Positions 34,232-43,047 of a stretch of DNA of 64,000 bases are shown piece after piece; within the stretch, counting starts at the first letter, position 1, and each line of letters opens with the position of its first letter. The notes under the pieces are model-generated. The model did not search any database. It worked only from the letters and a program-made list of their open reading frames with translations, and was not told where the DNA came from. Made by a program: the position numbers and the translations under genes. This DNA is from Chloroflexota bacterium. Its GTDB lineage: Bacteria > Chloroflexota > Dehalococcoidia > Lucifugimonadales > JADFKI01. The stretch lies in contig VXNZ01000025.1 in the NCBI GenBank assembly GCA_009840355.1, positions 62,001 through 126,000 on the forward strand, written 5' to 3'.

Positions 34232-34983
34232 GCCAGCAGCGTATATCCTCCGTCCACTACGATGACTTGTCCGCGAATCATCGCCGCGTCTTCGGTGCAG
34301 AGGAATGCTACTACTCGGGCGATGTCCTGCGATCTTACTATGCGGCCGACGGGCGTGTTACGGCCGGATTCGAGCATGCTTTCGCGGTTGGGGAAGTGCT
34401 CTAGCGCGCCGGTTTCTACATAGCCGCCGGAGACTGCGTTCACCGATATGTTCTTCGGCGCGAGTTCCACGGCTAAATAGCGCGTGAGCGATTCGAGTGC
34501 AGCCTTTGATGTGCCAACGGAGAAGTAATACGGCAGCACCTTGTGCGAACCCTGACTGGTGATGTTCACGATGCTGCCGCCATTGGGCATTATCTTGGAC
34601 GCTTCGATGGAGCACAGCCACGGCGCTTTGGCATTCACGTTCAGCGTCCAATCCCAGTGCTTTTCCTCAAGCTCGGACGCAGATCGCTGCACGCCGGATG
34701 CCGCGTTGTTCACCAGCACGTCTATGTCGCCGTAGGTCTCACGCACCTGCTCGAACAACTCGCGAATCTTCTCCGAATCGCCGAGATGGGCGCGCACTCG
34801 CAGGCAGCGCACGCCGAGGGCTTCTATCTCGGATTGCGTCTCTGCGGCTGCCTTGTGGCTGCGAATATAATTGAAGGCGATGTCCGCGCCGCGCGCCGCG
34901 AACTCCATCGCGATCGCTTTGCCGATGCCCCTAGAGCCGCCGGTCACCAGAACCGTCTTGCCTGCGAAATCTGCCCTGTCCAT
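34228..34983 (-). CDS. fabL: Enoyl-ACP reductase III (FabL) type short-chain dehydrogenase
   Basis: 251 residues. Cofactor site 'VLVTGGSRGIGKAIAMEF'. Tell-tale FabL features rather than FabG are 'NNAASGVQRSASELEEKHWD', 'KAALESLTRYLAVELAPK', 'NAVSGGYVETGALEHFPNRE' and 'RGQVIVVDGGYTLL'. The catalytic Tyr/Lys appear as Y-x6-K at 'YYFSVGTSKAAL', the spacing typical of FabI/FabL. Reduces trans-2-enoyl-ACP in type II fatty-acid synthesis. It lies in a minus-strand run with plsX and fabG. Confidence 0.88.
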   Translation of the reverse strand: MDRADFAGKTVLVTGGSRGIGKAIAMEFAARGADIAFNYIRSHKAAAETQSEIEALGVRCLRVRAHLGDSEKIRELFEQVRETYGDIDVLVNNAASGVQRSASELEEKHWDWTLNVNAKAPWLCSIEASKIMPNGGSIVNITSQGSHKVLPYYFSVGTSKAALESLTRYLAVELAPKNISVNAVSGGYVETGALEHFPNRESMLESGRNTPVGRIVRSQDIARVVAFLCTEDAAMIRGQVIVVDGGYTLLA

Positions 34984-35057
34984 CGCCGTTCCAAGCCGAC
35001 TTGAATCTCACGCTTGTATCGCTGCCGATATAGCCCGGCCGATATAGCGCAAGCACA

Positions 35058-35828
35058 CTATATCGCCATACCGCCATCGACGCTGATAATCTGACCTGTA
35101 ACGTAGCTCGCCTTCTCGCTGGCTAGGTAGCCGACCATGTTCGCAATGTCCTCAGTGTTGCCGAACTTGCCCTGCGGAATCCAAGTCATAATCGTGTCTT
35201 TCTGCCGCTGCGTCAGCCCCGCCACAGTCTCCGTACTGATGTAGCCCGGAGTTACGGCGTTGACCGTGATGTTGCGTGTGGCGACTTCTTTAGCGAGCGA
35301 CTTCGTGAATCCGATGATGGCGGCTTTGGATGACGAGTAGTTCGTCTGGCCGACATTGCCGCGAATGCCCACGACCGAACCAATGTTGATGACGCGCCCC
35401 CAGCGTTCCCTGACCATGTGCCGCAAAGTCGCGCGCGTGCAGAAGAATGTGCCGTTGAGGTTGACGCCCATGACGCGGTGCCACTGCTCGTCGGACATGC
35501 GCATCAGCAGCCCGTCGTTGATGATGCCCGCGTTGTTCACCAGAATGTTCACACCGCCCCACTTGTCGTTGACCTTGTCCACCATCGCATTGACATGATC
35601 GAGGTCGCTCACATCAGCATGCACCGCGAACGCATCGCCCCCCATCTCGGTTATGGTTTGCACGACCTCTTGCGCTTCGGACTTGGACGAGTTGTAGTTC
35701 ACCGCGACATTGACGCCCAGCCGGGCGAGTTCGAGGCTTATCGCCCTGCCAATGCCCTTCGATGCGCCGGTTACGAGTGCCGTCTTGCCTTCAATATCCG
35801 AGATGCCGTCGATGTCCGAGTTGCTCAA
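35058..35828 (-). CDS. fabG: 3-oxoacyl-ACP reductase FabG
   Basis: 256 residues, TTG start at 35828 with CAGGAG at good spacing. 'ALVTGASKGIGRAISLELA' binds NADPH; the catalytic set is Ser in 'NIGSVVGIRGNVGQTNYSSSK' (Y-x3-K), and 'NNAGIINDGLLMRM' and the C-terminal 'SYVTGQIISVDGGMAI' are classical FabG. It reduces 3-oxoacyl-ACP in fatty-acid elongation. Between plsX (63 bp) and fabL (74 bp). Confidence 0.9.
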   Translation of the reverse strand: MSNSDIDGISDIEGKTALVTGASKGIGRAISLELARLGVNVAVNYNSSKSEAQEVVQTITEMGGDAFAVHADVSDLDHVNAMVDKVNDKWGGVNILVNNAGIINDGLLMRMSDEQWHRVMGVNLNGTFFCTRATLRHMVRERWGRVINIGSVVGIRGNVGQTNYSSSKAAIIGFTKSLAKEVATRNITVNAVTPGYISTETVAGLTQRQKDTIMTWIPQGKFGNTEDIANMVGYLASEKASYVTGQIISVDGGMAI

Positions 35829-35891
35829 TTTGGCTCCTGCCTATCAGTCATTTGCAATGGTGTCGTCGGAAGAATGGCGCGTGCGAGATGT

Positions 35892-36917
35892 CTAATTGTC
35901 TTGCACTCTGCCGAAGACCTCTGCCATTTCCTCGTTCAGCTTGGGGATAAAATCGATGTCGTGGGCGAACTTGGCGGTGGCGATCGCGCGCTGCACAGCG
36001 ACGGCGTCCCCCGCACCGTGTCCGACTATGCTGATGCCGTTTACGCCGAAAATCGGACCGCCGCCGGCCGACCCAACGATGTTGGTCAGACCGCGAAGTT
36101 CTTCCAACACGGCGTCAACTTCCGCGTCTCCAAACTTGTCTCGCAACGCATTGTTCAGGTGCGAGGACAGCGCGCCGCCAAGCCCCTCGGTGAGCTTCAT
36201 CACTATGTTGCCCACGAAGCCGTCGCACACGACCACTTCCGCCTTGCCGGCTGCTAGGTCGTCGCCCTCGATGTTGCCGATGAAGCGCAGTCCGCTCTTT
36301 TCGAGCAGTTCGGTCGCCTCGCGCACTTGGCGATTGCCCTTGCCCGCTTCCGCGCCAACGCTGAGTAACGCGACACGCGGCTCGCCGATGCCCCAGAACT
36401 GCCGCGCGAACACATCGCCGATGACCGCGAAACTGAGCATCTGCGTAGGGCGGCAATCAACATTCGTGCCAAGATCGATGATGAATGTGTTGGGCGACAC
36501 GCCAACGACCGGTCCGCCGAGCGCCGGGCGGTCAACGCCTTCGGACAGCCCGAGTATCACCGCCGCCGACGCCATCGTACCGCCGGTCGATCCCATAGAG
36601 ACCGCCGCGTGTGCCTTGCCCTGCTTCACCAATCCGGTCGCAACGATTATGGACGCGCGCGGCTTTTGCCTGAGAGCCAACGCAGGCGCTTCGCCTTCGA
36701 CTATTACGCCCTCCGACGGCACGGGCATAATCGGCAGATTCGCCGTGTCGTGCTTGGCAAGCTCAGCCTGCACCTGTTCAGGATCGCCGACAAGCAGTAT
36801 CTGCACGCCACCTTGTTTCGCCGCCGCTACTGCGCCTTCAACCACTTCGGCGGGCGCGTTGTCGCCGCCCATAGCGTCAACGGCTATGCGAACCGGCATA
36901 TCTGTTGTGGTCAAGTC
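35892..36917 (-). CDS. plsX: Phosphate acyltransferase PlsX
   Basis: 341 residues from TTG 36917, which has AGGAG at eight bases; ATG 36899 also fits and starts directly at MPVRIAVDAMGGDNAP. PlsX converts acyl-ACP to acyl-phosphate for PlsY (gene at 15985). Motifs: 'AVDAMGGDNAP', 'AAVSMGSTGGTMASAA', 'RPALGGPVVG', 'VCDGFVGNIVMKLTEGL' and 'GVNGISIVGHGAGDAVAV'. The open frame runs upstream over the hotdog gene's end but this is not needed. Confidence 0.92.
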   Translation of the reverse strand, partial: DLTTTDMPVRIAVDAMGGDNAPAEVVEGAVAAAKQGGVQILLVGDPEQVQAELAKHDTANLPIMPVPSEGVIVEGEAPALALRQKPRASIIVATGLVKQGKAHAAVSMGSTGGTMASAAVILGLSEGVDRPALGGPVVGVSPNTFIIDLGTNVDCRPTQMLSFAVIGDVFARQFWGIGEPRVALLSVGAEAGKGNRQVREATELLEKSGLRFIGNIEGDDLAAGKAEVVVCDGFVGNIVMKLTEGLGGALSSHLNNALRDKFGDAEVDAVLEELRGLTNIVGSAGGGPIFGVNGISIVGHGAGDAVAVQRAIATAKFAHDIDFIPKLNEEMAEVFGRVQDN

Positions 36918-36933
36918 ATACTCTCCTGTGGCG

Positions 36934-37356
36934 TTAGGCGCCGTTCGCGATACGCACGACCGCGTTTCCGTTGATTGCGATGTCTCCGTTGTCTTTGCGC
37001 ACGCCGACGGCACAGTTCAATTCCCGCGCATCGTCGAATTCGCTGACCTTCCTGACACTGCCGAATGTCGCAATGGTCTCGCCCGGATATACCGGACCGC
37101 GAAAGCGCACCTTCAGGCTGCCGCTGTTGAGCCAGTCCTCGCCGAATGCCGTCGTCAGCATCTCGGATATGGACGCGAGAATCATCATACCATGCGCGAT
37201 TGTGCCGTCGAGCGTCGTGCCGCCGAAGTCAGCACCGGCGGCAAACTCGGCATCGAGATGTATCGGGTTATGGTCGCCCGCCGCGTCCGCGTATCGCGCA
37301 ATCTGCGGCTGCGTTATCGTCTTTTCAATTATGGGCAGCGTGTCGCCTTGCTGCAT
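36934..37356 (-). CDS. MaoC-like (R)-hydratase/dehydratase, catalytic hotdog subunit
   Basis: 140 residues with the hydratase-2 motif: 'ARYADAAGDHNPIHLD', then a glycine-rich 'FGGTTLDGTIAHGMMILA'. The Asp and His of 'GDHNPIH' are the catalytic pair. Ends 16 bp before plsX. Given its place beside plsX, fabG and fabL, and no fabZ in view, it is a good candidate for the 3-hydroxyacyl-ACP dehydratase. A second, non-catalytic-looking hotdog gene lies just upstream. Confidence 0.8.
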   Translation of the reverse strand: MQQGDTLPIIEKTITQPQIARYADAAGDHNPIHLDAEFAAGADFGGTTLDGTIAHGMMILASISEMLTTAFGEDWLNSGSLKVRFRGPVYPGETIATFGSVRKVSEFDDARELNCAVGVRKDNGDIAINGNAVVRIANGA

Positions 37357-37523
37357 TTCCTGTCCATTCTACGGCAAGACAATGCCACCATGCCGTCATC
37401 ATTGCTCTTGTGTCTGTTGCTGAATAATTCGCGCTGAATATCTTGTGCCGAACATCTTATTCAATAGTCGTAGGATGTGCCTGTGCCAATATGATCCGAT
37501 ATGACAAATGCCGCCAGCGTACA

Positions 37524-37922
37524 TCACACGGGCAGCATAATCGTACTTTTGCCTTCCATCACCACACTGCCGTTTTCGCCCGCCGCAATCATGTTGACCA
37601 CAAGAAAGCGGAAATTGCGCCGCACCGAGTTCTGCGCCACTGTCGCGCTGCAATCTAATGTTGCCCCCACGGGCACGGCAACGCCAAAGCCGAGTTCTTG
37701 GCTGGCGTGAATCGTGCCGCCGGGAATTTGCAGCGCGTTTATGACGGCGCTAAGGGAGAGCGCGGCGATAGCCATCGGGGGAACGAGCGGCGCGCCTGCG
37801 GCGTCCGTGGGACTGCTGCGGTCGTCCACCGCTGCGGTGTACGCGCTCACCGATTCGGTGTCCATGGTGATGGATTGGCTGGTCAGCGGCTGCCCGGCTT
37901 CCAGCGTGGCATAGTCAATCAT
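37524..37922 (-). CDS. Hotdog-fold MaoC_dehydratas_N-like protein
   Basis: 132 residues from ATG 37922; the long open frame upstream has no resemblance to the family. The fold is recognisable from 'IDYATLEAGQPLTSQSITM', 'VSAYTAAVDD' and 'APLVPPMAIAALSLSAVI', with 'IHASQELGFGVAVPVGATL' later. The D-H catalytic pair of true hydratases is absent. It resembles the HadA/HadC-type partner subunit that holds the acyl chain beside a catalytic HadB. The catalytic partner would be the gene at 36934, 167 bp downstream. Confidence 0.65.
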   Translation of the reverse strand: MIDYATLEAGQPLTSQSITMDTESVSAYTAAVDDRSSPTDAAGAPLVPPMAIAALSLSAVINALQIPGGTIHASQELGFGVAVPVGATLDCSATVAQNSVRRNFRFLVVNMIAAGENGSVVMEGKSTIMLPV

Positions 37923-38022
37923 TCGCGGGGATGCCCTCGATGGCGCAAAAGTATCCCCTAGATTATAGACAGGTAAGGGTTGCAACGCAACGAAATAGGC
38001 ATGCTTCACGCCGAACCGCAGG

Positions 38023-38352
38023 CTACTTCGGCGGCAGCGACAAAGCAAACTCCAGCCCCCGCTCAACCCAGTTCGCAAGGTCGCCGTCAGAGGAAATGCC
38101 GTCAACCCCAACGACTACGAACCCGTGCATCGGCCTCCCCGTAAAGTCCATTTCGCGCGCATGCGGCAGTCGTAGCGCATCTTCGTATCGCTCCGCTCCC
38201 ACCCGAACGATAACCTCGTTGCCCATCACGCCGCCCAGCATATTGCCATGCGCCATAAAACAAAGTCCACCGAACATCTTGCGCTCCACGATGCCCGACC
38301 GTTCTCCTAGCGACTGCCGAATACGCAGCGCAAGTTCTTCGTTGTACGCCAA
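38023..38352 (-). CDS. TfoX N-terminal domain family protein
   Basis: 109 residues: 'ERKMFGGLCFMAHGNMLGGV' is the core signature, followed by 'VRVGAERYEDAL' and 'GRPMHGFVVV'. In gammaproteobacteria TfoX/Sxy controls competence, but stand-alone N-terminal-domain proteins are widespread without a known role. Lies 18 bp after the LarA-like gene. Confidence 0.85.
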   Translation of the reverse strand: MAYNEELALRIRQSLGERSGIVERKMFGGLCFMAHGNMLGGVMGNEVIVRVGAERYEDALRLPHAREMDFTGRPMHGFVVVGVDGISSDGDLANWVERGLEFALSLPPK

Positions 38353-38370
38353 TCTGCCCCTCGCTTGCGC

Positions 38371-39813
38371 CTACTCCGCCGTTACACGCGGAATGAAATG
38401 GCGATGCCGCTGCATCAGCGTTATGCTTGCCTGATTACCAAGTTCCGCTTCGGCTGCAGCTACTGCGTCTTCGACCGTTTCGAATGCTTCGTAGCCCATG
38501 CGCCGCGCCGCGTCCGTATCGCGCACGCCGGCGAACATTATACGGCTGAGGTAGCGCTTCGGTATGCCTGAACTGTTCCACATGAAGAACGGGTGCGAGC
38601 CATGGTATGCGTGCCCATATCGATAGCCGTGTATGAACTCCGGCCGATGCGCGAACTCTTCGACATAGTTTTCCCAAAGCCAGTACGGGTCGGTCTCCTG
38701 TGTCAGAAGCTTGTCGTAGAACTCCTTGTACGGCGCGAACCGCCGCGCGTCAAACTGCGCTGTCAGTGGATGCGCCAGGATCGCTATGCCGCCTTCGCGC
38801 ACCAGCGGCGTGCCTTGGAACTGCATAACCGTGTTCGCCATCGCCTGATTCGACGCAAGGATCGGGTTCACAGTGGAGAACTTGGAGTAGCACTCGTTCC
38901 AGTTCGCCACGCCAGCCACCAGAATGTCGGACTGCCCTTGCACATCCACGACCTGTTGCTCTTGGATCGCCGCGAGCGTGTATGGGTGCACTTCGGTCGG
39001 ATGCCCACCGTTGATTTCGATTATGTCCTTGCGCGGCTCGGAGTTGTCGTACACCGATTCTATCGTGAATACGCGCCGTCCCTTCGCCTCAAGCGCCTGC
39101 TTTATCAGTGCGCCTTGCTCCCATACTAGCTTCTTGAACGCCGAGTTCTTCGGATCGTCAACCGATTGCCCGCTCGCGATGGGCCAAGGGCGGTGATGAT
39201 GGCGGATGCTCTTGAAAGTGCCAAGCCCTACGGCGGTCGATTTCCATCCGCCGTTGAATGGCGCCCACATCGTGTTCAGGTAGATGAACTGGTCGGCGTC
39301 CAAAATCGCGCGATTCACTTCTACATCGAAACCCCGGCGCGTATAGCCGAGATGGACTATCTGCGACGGGTCTTCGGCGTCGTGGCAGTACAGGTTATTG
39401 TACCCGAACTGCAACACCAGCCGCCTGCCGAGGAATGTTTCCATCTCGGTGCGGCTCAGCTTGCGATGCAGCCCTTGCGACAGCAGCAGTGTGATGTTGC
39501 CCAGTGGCACGCCCGCCTTGCGCAGCTCTTCCACGACGACTTCGATTGCCGTCCGGCGAAAGTCTGTGCGCTGCGTGCGGAAGTACGCGCCCGATGCATC
39601 GTCGAACGCGATGACGACCTTCGACTTGCCGTTCACCAGCTTATGCAGCGGTTCGTGCGCGGTCGGATTTGCGATGACCTCGCGCACGCGCTCCGCGACA
39701 TCCGGAAGCGCGGGCAGCGGTCGCTTACCCTCGATAACGCGTGTCCGCTCCGGCAACGCCGCGCTGATGTATCCGTCGCCGTAAGCAATGTGGTGTGTCT
39801 GTGTAGCTGCCAT
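38371..39813 (-). CDS. LarA/DUF2088-domain protein
   Basis: 480 residues from ATG 39813 (AGGA upstream; the frame upstream is noncoding). The N-terminal DUF2088 region has 'KVVIAFDDASGAYF' (the family's D-D-x-S/T) and 'LLLSQGLHRKLSRTEMETFLG' (family 'GtHR..t.eE...lG'). Then 'VGLGTFKSIRHHHRPW' and a C-terminal half with 'HPLTAQFDARRFAPY'. LarA is a nickel-pincer lactate racemase, but no larB, larC or larE is nearby, so another racemase or epimerase role is possible. Confidence 0.7.
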   Translation of the reverse strand: MAATQTHHIAYGDGYISAALPERTRVIEGKRPLPALPDVAERVREVIANPTAHEPLHKLVNGKSKVVIAFDDASGAYFRTQRTDFRRTAIEVVVEELRKAGVPLGNITLLLSQGLHRKLSRTEMETFLGRRLVLQFGYNNLYCHDAEDPSQIVHLGYTRRGFDVEVNRAILDADQFIYLNTMWAPFNGGWKSTAVGLGTFKSIRHHHRPWPIASGQSVDDPKNSAFKKLVWEQGALIKQALEAKGRRVFTIESVYDNSEPRKDIIEINGGHPTEVHPYTLAAIQEQQVVDVQGQSDILVAGVANWNECYSKFSTVNPILASNQAMANTVMQFQGTPLVREGGIAILAHPLTAQFDARRFAPYKEFYDKLLTQETDPYWLWENYVEEFAHRPEFIHGYRYGHAYHGSHPFFMWNSSGIPKRYLSRIMFAGVRDTDAARRMGYEAFETVEDAVAAAEAELGNQASITLMQRHRHFIPRVTAE

Positions 39814-40164
39814 CGTTCGTCCTGTCTCGCCTGTCTTGTGATGCGACAATTGTATTGGGGCTATGGGCTTCGCACAAATAAAACCGATCGCAAAGAAGGT
39901 ATTACTTGCACGAAAATCGCGGTCGTCCAAGAAAGCACCGTTTCCTTCGTGGAACAGCTCGCCTCCGCCTATCATACATTGTTGGCGACAGGTTCGGCAC
40001 GCATGGACAAGATGTTTGCAATTGGGTTGTGTGGACATTTTGGGGATATGCTATGTTCAAAGCATGGCAGAAACAAGACTAACTACTGCTCTGAATATCT
40101 GAAGATACACGATTTTCTTCTCTCCTACGCCAGAGTGTATGTCAAATAGGAGAGCGGGTGTAAG

Positions 40165-40317
40165 AACTTCATAGAGGCAATTGTCCGGATTAACAGAACA
40201 AGTGCGACGTGGAGAGACCTGTCGGAGAAGTTCGGGTAGTCTAATAGCGAGTTCAGGGGTTTCATGCGCCGGAATGCAAACGGCGTTCGGGAGCGGATGT
40301 ACCTGACTTTCAATTAA
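40165..40317 (+). mobile_element. IS5-type (DUF4096) transposase remnant
   Basis: One frame reads NFIEAIVRINRTSATWRDLSEKFG, given here in two parts as NFIEAIVRINRTSA and TWRDLSEKFG, then a TAG, then SEFRGFMRRNANGVRERM and TAA. Transposases of the IS5/IS427 group have 'FIEAvLw..RTGapWRDLPerFG.W..vy.rfrrW...GvwerL'. The order and spacing match, with one nonsense codon. About 50 codons survive; no terminal inverted repeats were seen. Confidence 0.55.
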
Positions 40318-40495
40318 GACTCTGACATGGAAAATCTGTTGATAGACATCGCTAGAAGGGAGCAAGTCACGCAGGAGTTAGGCAGAACCGGGAATGAGCG
40401 CAGGATTCGGCATAGTGCGTTTTAGAATGCTCACATCTTAATCACACGCCTGTCCTGAACTACTCAAATCAATGGGTCTAAAGGCGGGAATAGTA

Positions 40496-40526
40496 TTACA
40501 CCCATCCCCACAAATCCTGATAAAAT
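40496..40526 (+). promoter_or_regulatory. Possible leaderless promoter for mutS2
   Basis: TAAAAT at 40521-40526 ends six bases before the mutS2 ATG, so transcription would begin at the A of the start codon. No Shine-Dalgarno is visible. The only -35-like hexamer is TTACAC with a long 19-base spacer. Confidence 0.35.
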
Positions 40527-40532
40527 GGTTCA

Positions 40533-43043
40533 ATGCAACAACGGGTGTACACGGAAGAATCAGAAGTCGAAGACGGCAGGTCTGCGTTGCGGGATAGAGC
40601 GCAGGCTCTGCTGGAGTTCGATGTCATACGCGCGCGGGTGGCGGAGCGCGCCACTTTCTTTCCCGCGCGGCAACTCGCCCTAAAATTGCGCCCGTCGTAT
40701 GACGACTACGAAGTCGCTATGCTGCAGCAAGAGACAGCAGAGGGTCGCGCGGTGCTTGACGAGGCGGGCGAGGTGGATATGTTCTGCCCTGACGACATCG
40801 AAGAATCGGTCGTGCGCGCGTCCATCGGCGGCATTCTTACGGGCATGGAATTGCTCGCCGTCGCGCAGACTATCGATGTGCAGGCGCGCGCGAAATCCGG
40901 CGTCCTCGCGGTGCGACAGCATGTCCCGCTGCTCGCTGATTTCGCCGAAAGCATACCCAATCTGAGCGAATTGACGCGGCAGATTCGCGGGCGCATCGGC
41001 GACAGGGGCATAGTGCGCGACGATGCCACGCACACGCTCCGCGCGCTACGCAGCCAGATACGGCAAGCATACCAGCGCGTTACAAACTCGCTGAATTCGC
41101 TGATTCAGAGCGCGCAGTCGGACAACGCGCTGCAAGACAATGTGATTTCGGTGCGCAACGACCGCCTAGTCGTGCAAGTCAAGGCGGAGATGCGCAGCCG
41201 CGTACCAGGCATCGTCCACGACGCGTCCAACACCGGCGCGACGCTGTTCGTCGAACCGTTCTCCACCGTCGAAATTGGCAACACTTGGCGCGAACTCGCA
41301 CTCGCGGAAGAGCGCGAAATTCGCAAAGTGCTGCGCGACCTTTCCACGCTCGTTGGCGAATTGGCGCGCGACATTCAGCGCGGCAGCGAACTGACGGCAC
41401 GCCTTGACCTGATACTGGCGCGTGCGCGTTATAGCTACGGCATTCGCGGTGTTCGACCATTGTCGCCCGCCGAACTCGCGCCGGGCGCTTCGGCGCCTGC
41501 CGCATCCGGCACAGTCGCCAAGCCTAGCGATGCAAACTCCGATGATGACACGGACAGCAAAGAGCAATCGGCAGTCGATATGCGCGTGCGGCTCATCAAC
41601 GCGCGGCATCCGATGCTGGGCAGGGATGTCGTGCCGGTCAATGTGAGCGTTGGTCCGGACTGGTCGGTGCTTGTGGTTACTGGTCCGAACACGGGCGGCA
41701 AAACGGTGGCAATGAAGACGGTCGGGTTGCTCGCGCTAATGCACCAAGCGGGCTTGCAGATACCGGCGGACGATGGAAGCGTGCTGCCCACATTCGACGG
41801 CGTGTACGCCGATGTGGGCGACCAGCAGAGCATCGAACAGTCCGTGTCCACATTCAGTTCGCACATGCGCAATGTCATCGAGATTCTCGGCGCGGCGACT
41901 CCCGAATCGCTCATATTGCTGGACGAACTCGGCACCAGCACGGACGCTGAAGAGGGATCGGCTCTCGCGCGGGCGATTCTCGAAGACTTGGCGGGCAGAA
42001 AGGTGTCCACGATAGCGACCACGCATCATCGCAGCGTGGCGGCGTTCGCGGAGACTTCGCCGGGCATGATGAATTCCAGCGTGCAGTTGGACGCCGATTC
42101 GCTGACGCCGACATATCATCTGACACTGGGGATACCCGGCCGTAGCTACGCAATGGCGATCGCCGCAAGCCTAGGGCTGCCGGAGCACATCTTGGAGAAT
42201 GCGCAGGGCGCTATTGAGCCGCAATACCTGCGCTTCGAAGACTGGCTGACCGAGTTGCAGCGCGAGCGCAATCAGCTGCAAGCGCTGCTGCTAGATGCGG
42301 AGCAGTCGCGCGGCAAGGCGGACGCACTTCGCCAGCAACTGGACGAGCAGATTGAATATCTGATAACGCACCGCGACGATATGGTAGAGGGCTTGCGGCG
42401 CGGCGTATTGGCGCAGTTCGACGAGACGCAGCGCAGGCTGAAAGCAGCAGAAGCATCGCTTTCGTGGGGAACGCCTGCCGGTTCGTCCGGCGTCGTGCAA
42501 ACGGAAGACGCGCGCGAGGACATCCGACGCCTGCGCGAGGAGATTGCGGCAGAACGCGCAGCCGTGCCGCCGTCAACGCCCGTCCGTGAGATGCCGCATG
42601 AATTGGAAGTCGGTGACAAAGTGTTCGTGCGCGGGCTGAATCTCGGCGGCGTGCTCGTGTCGTTGCCGGAAAACGGCAGCGACGCCGAGGTTGGCATCGG
42701 CAATGTGCGAATTCAGGTGCAGCCGTCTCGCCTATCGCTAATTGAACAGCAGCCCGAACAATCTAAGCCGGAGGTCAGCATCAAGATAGGACCGATGCTA
42801 GATTCAACCGAGCTGGATGTGCGCGGAATGCGCGCCGACGAATCGCTTGCCGAGCTTGAACTGTTCTTGGACAAGGCAGTGCGCGACGGGTTCAACTCTG
42901 TGCGCGTGATACATGGGCGCGGCAAGGGCATCCTGCGAAACGCAGTTCGAGAACATCTGACGAGGCACCCGCTGGCAAGGTCGTTCGAAGCAGAGGCACG
43001 AGAGCGCGGCGGCGACGGCGCGACTCTGGTACATCTGGCATAG
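40533..43043 (+). CDS. mutS2: Endonuclease MutS2
   Basis: 836 residues. Lacks the mismatch-recognition domain of MutS1. Core with 'VRNDRLVVQVKAEMRSRVPG' and 'DASNTGATLFVEP', the ATPase with Walker A 'VVTGPNTGGKTVAMKT', Walker B 'LILLDELGTSTDAEEGSAL' and TTHH, then a coiled coil. A C-terminal Smr nuclease domain has 'ELDVRGMRADESLAEL' and 'VRVIHGRGKGILRNAV'. MutS2 acts on branched DNA and, in some bacteria, on collided ribosomes. It forms a tight run with the DUF192 gene (4 bp gap) and fmt. Confidence 0.95.
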   Translation: MQQRVYTEESEVEDGRSALRDRAQALLEFDVIRARVAERATFFPARQLALKLRPSYDDYEVAMLQQETAEGRAVLDEAGEVDMFCPDDIEESVVRASIGGILTGMELLAVAQTIDVQARAKSGVLAVRQHVPLLADFAESIPNLSELTRQIRGRIGDRGIVRDDATHTLRALRSQIRQAYQRVTNSLNSLIQSAQSDNALQDNVISVRNDRLVVQVKAEMRSRVPGIVHDASNTGATLFVEPFSTVEIGNTWRELALAEEREIRKVLRDLSTLVGELARDIQRGSELTARLDLILARARYSYGIRGVRPLSPAELAPGASAPAASGTVAKPSDANSDDDTDSKEQSAVDMRVRLINARHPMLGRDVVPVNVSVGPDWSVLVVTGPNTGGKTVAMKTVGLLALMHQAGLQIPADDGSVLPTFDGVYADVGDQQSIEQSVSTFSSHMRNVIEILGAATPESLILLDELGTSTDAEEGSALARAILEDLAGRKVSTIATTHHRSVAAFAETSPGMMNSSVQLDADSLTPTYHLTLGIPGRSYAMAIAASLGLPEHILENAQGAIEPQYLRFEDWLTELQRERNQLQALLLDAEQSRGKADALRQQLDEQIEYLITHRDDMVEGLRRGVLAQFDETQRRLKAAEASLSWGTPAGSSGVVQTEDAREDIRRLREEIAAERAAVPPSTPVREMPHELEVGDKVFVRGLNLGGVLVSLPENGSDAEVGIGNVRIQVQPSRLSLIEQQPEQSKPEVSIKIGPMLDSTELDVRGMRADESLAELELFLDKAVRDGFNSVRVIHGRGKGILRNAVREHLTRHPLARSFEAEARERGGDGATLVHLA

Positions 43044-43047
43044 CGCT

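Larger units (their letters stand above)
39814..40532. other. 719-base gap with an IS5-type remnant
   Basis: Between the divergent LarA-like and mutS2 genes. I see no intact gene. It holds the IS5-type transposase remnant (40165-40317) and, at the right end, the mutS2 promoter region. Base use is more A/T-rich than coding neighbours. Confidence 0.55.

Noticed and set aside
35896-37437. 513-codon plus-strand frame opposite plsX and the MaoC gene
   Set aside because: Antisense shadow with Ser/Thr/Pro-rich low-complexity residues and no family match.
39166-40149. Plus-strand frame of 327 codons opposite the LarA-like gene
   Set aside because: Most of it is antisense to a real gene; the part in the gap has no supporting motif.
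40057-40365. 102-codon minus-strand ORF in the gap before mutS2
   Set aside because: It is antisense to the IS5-type remnant and shows no family features.
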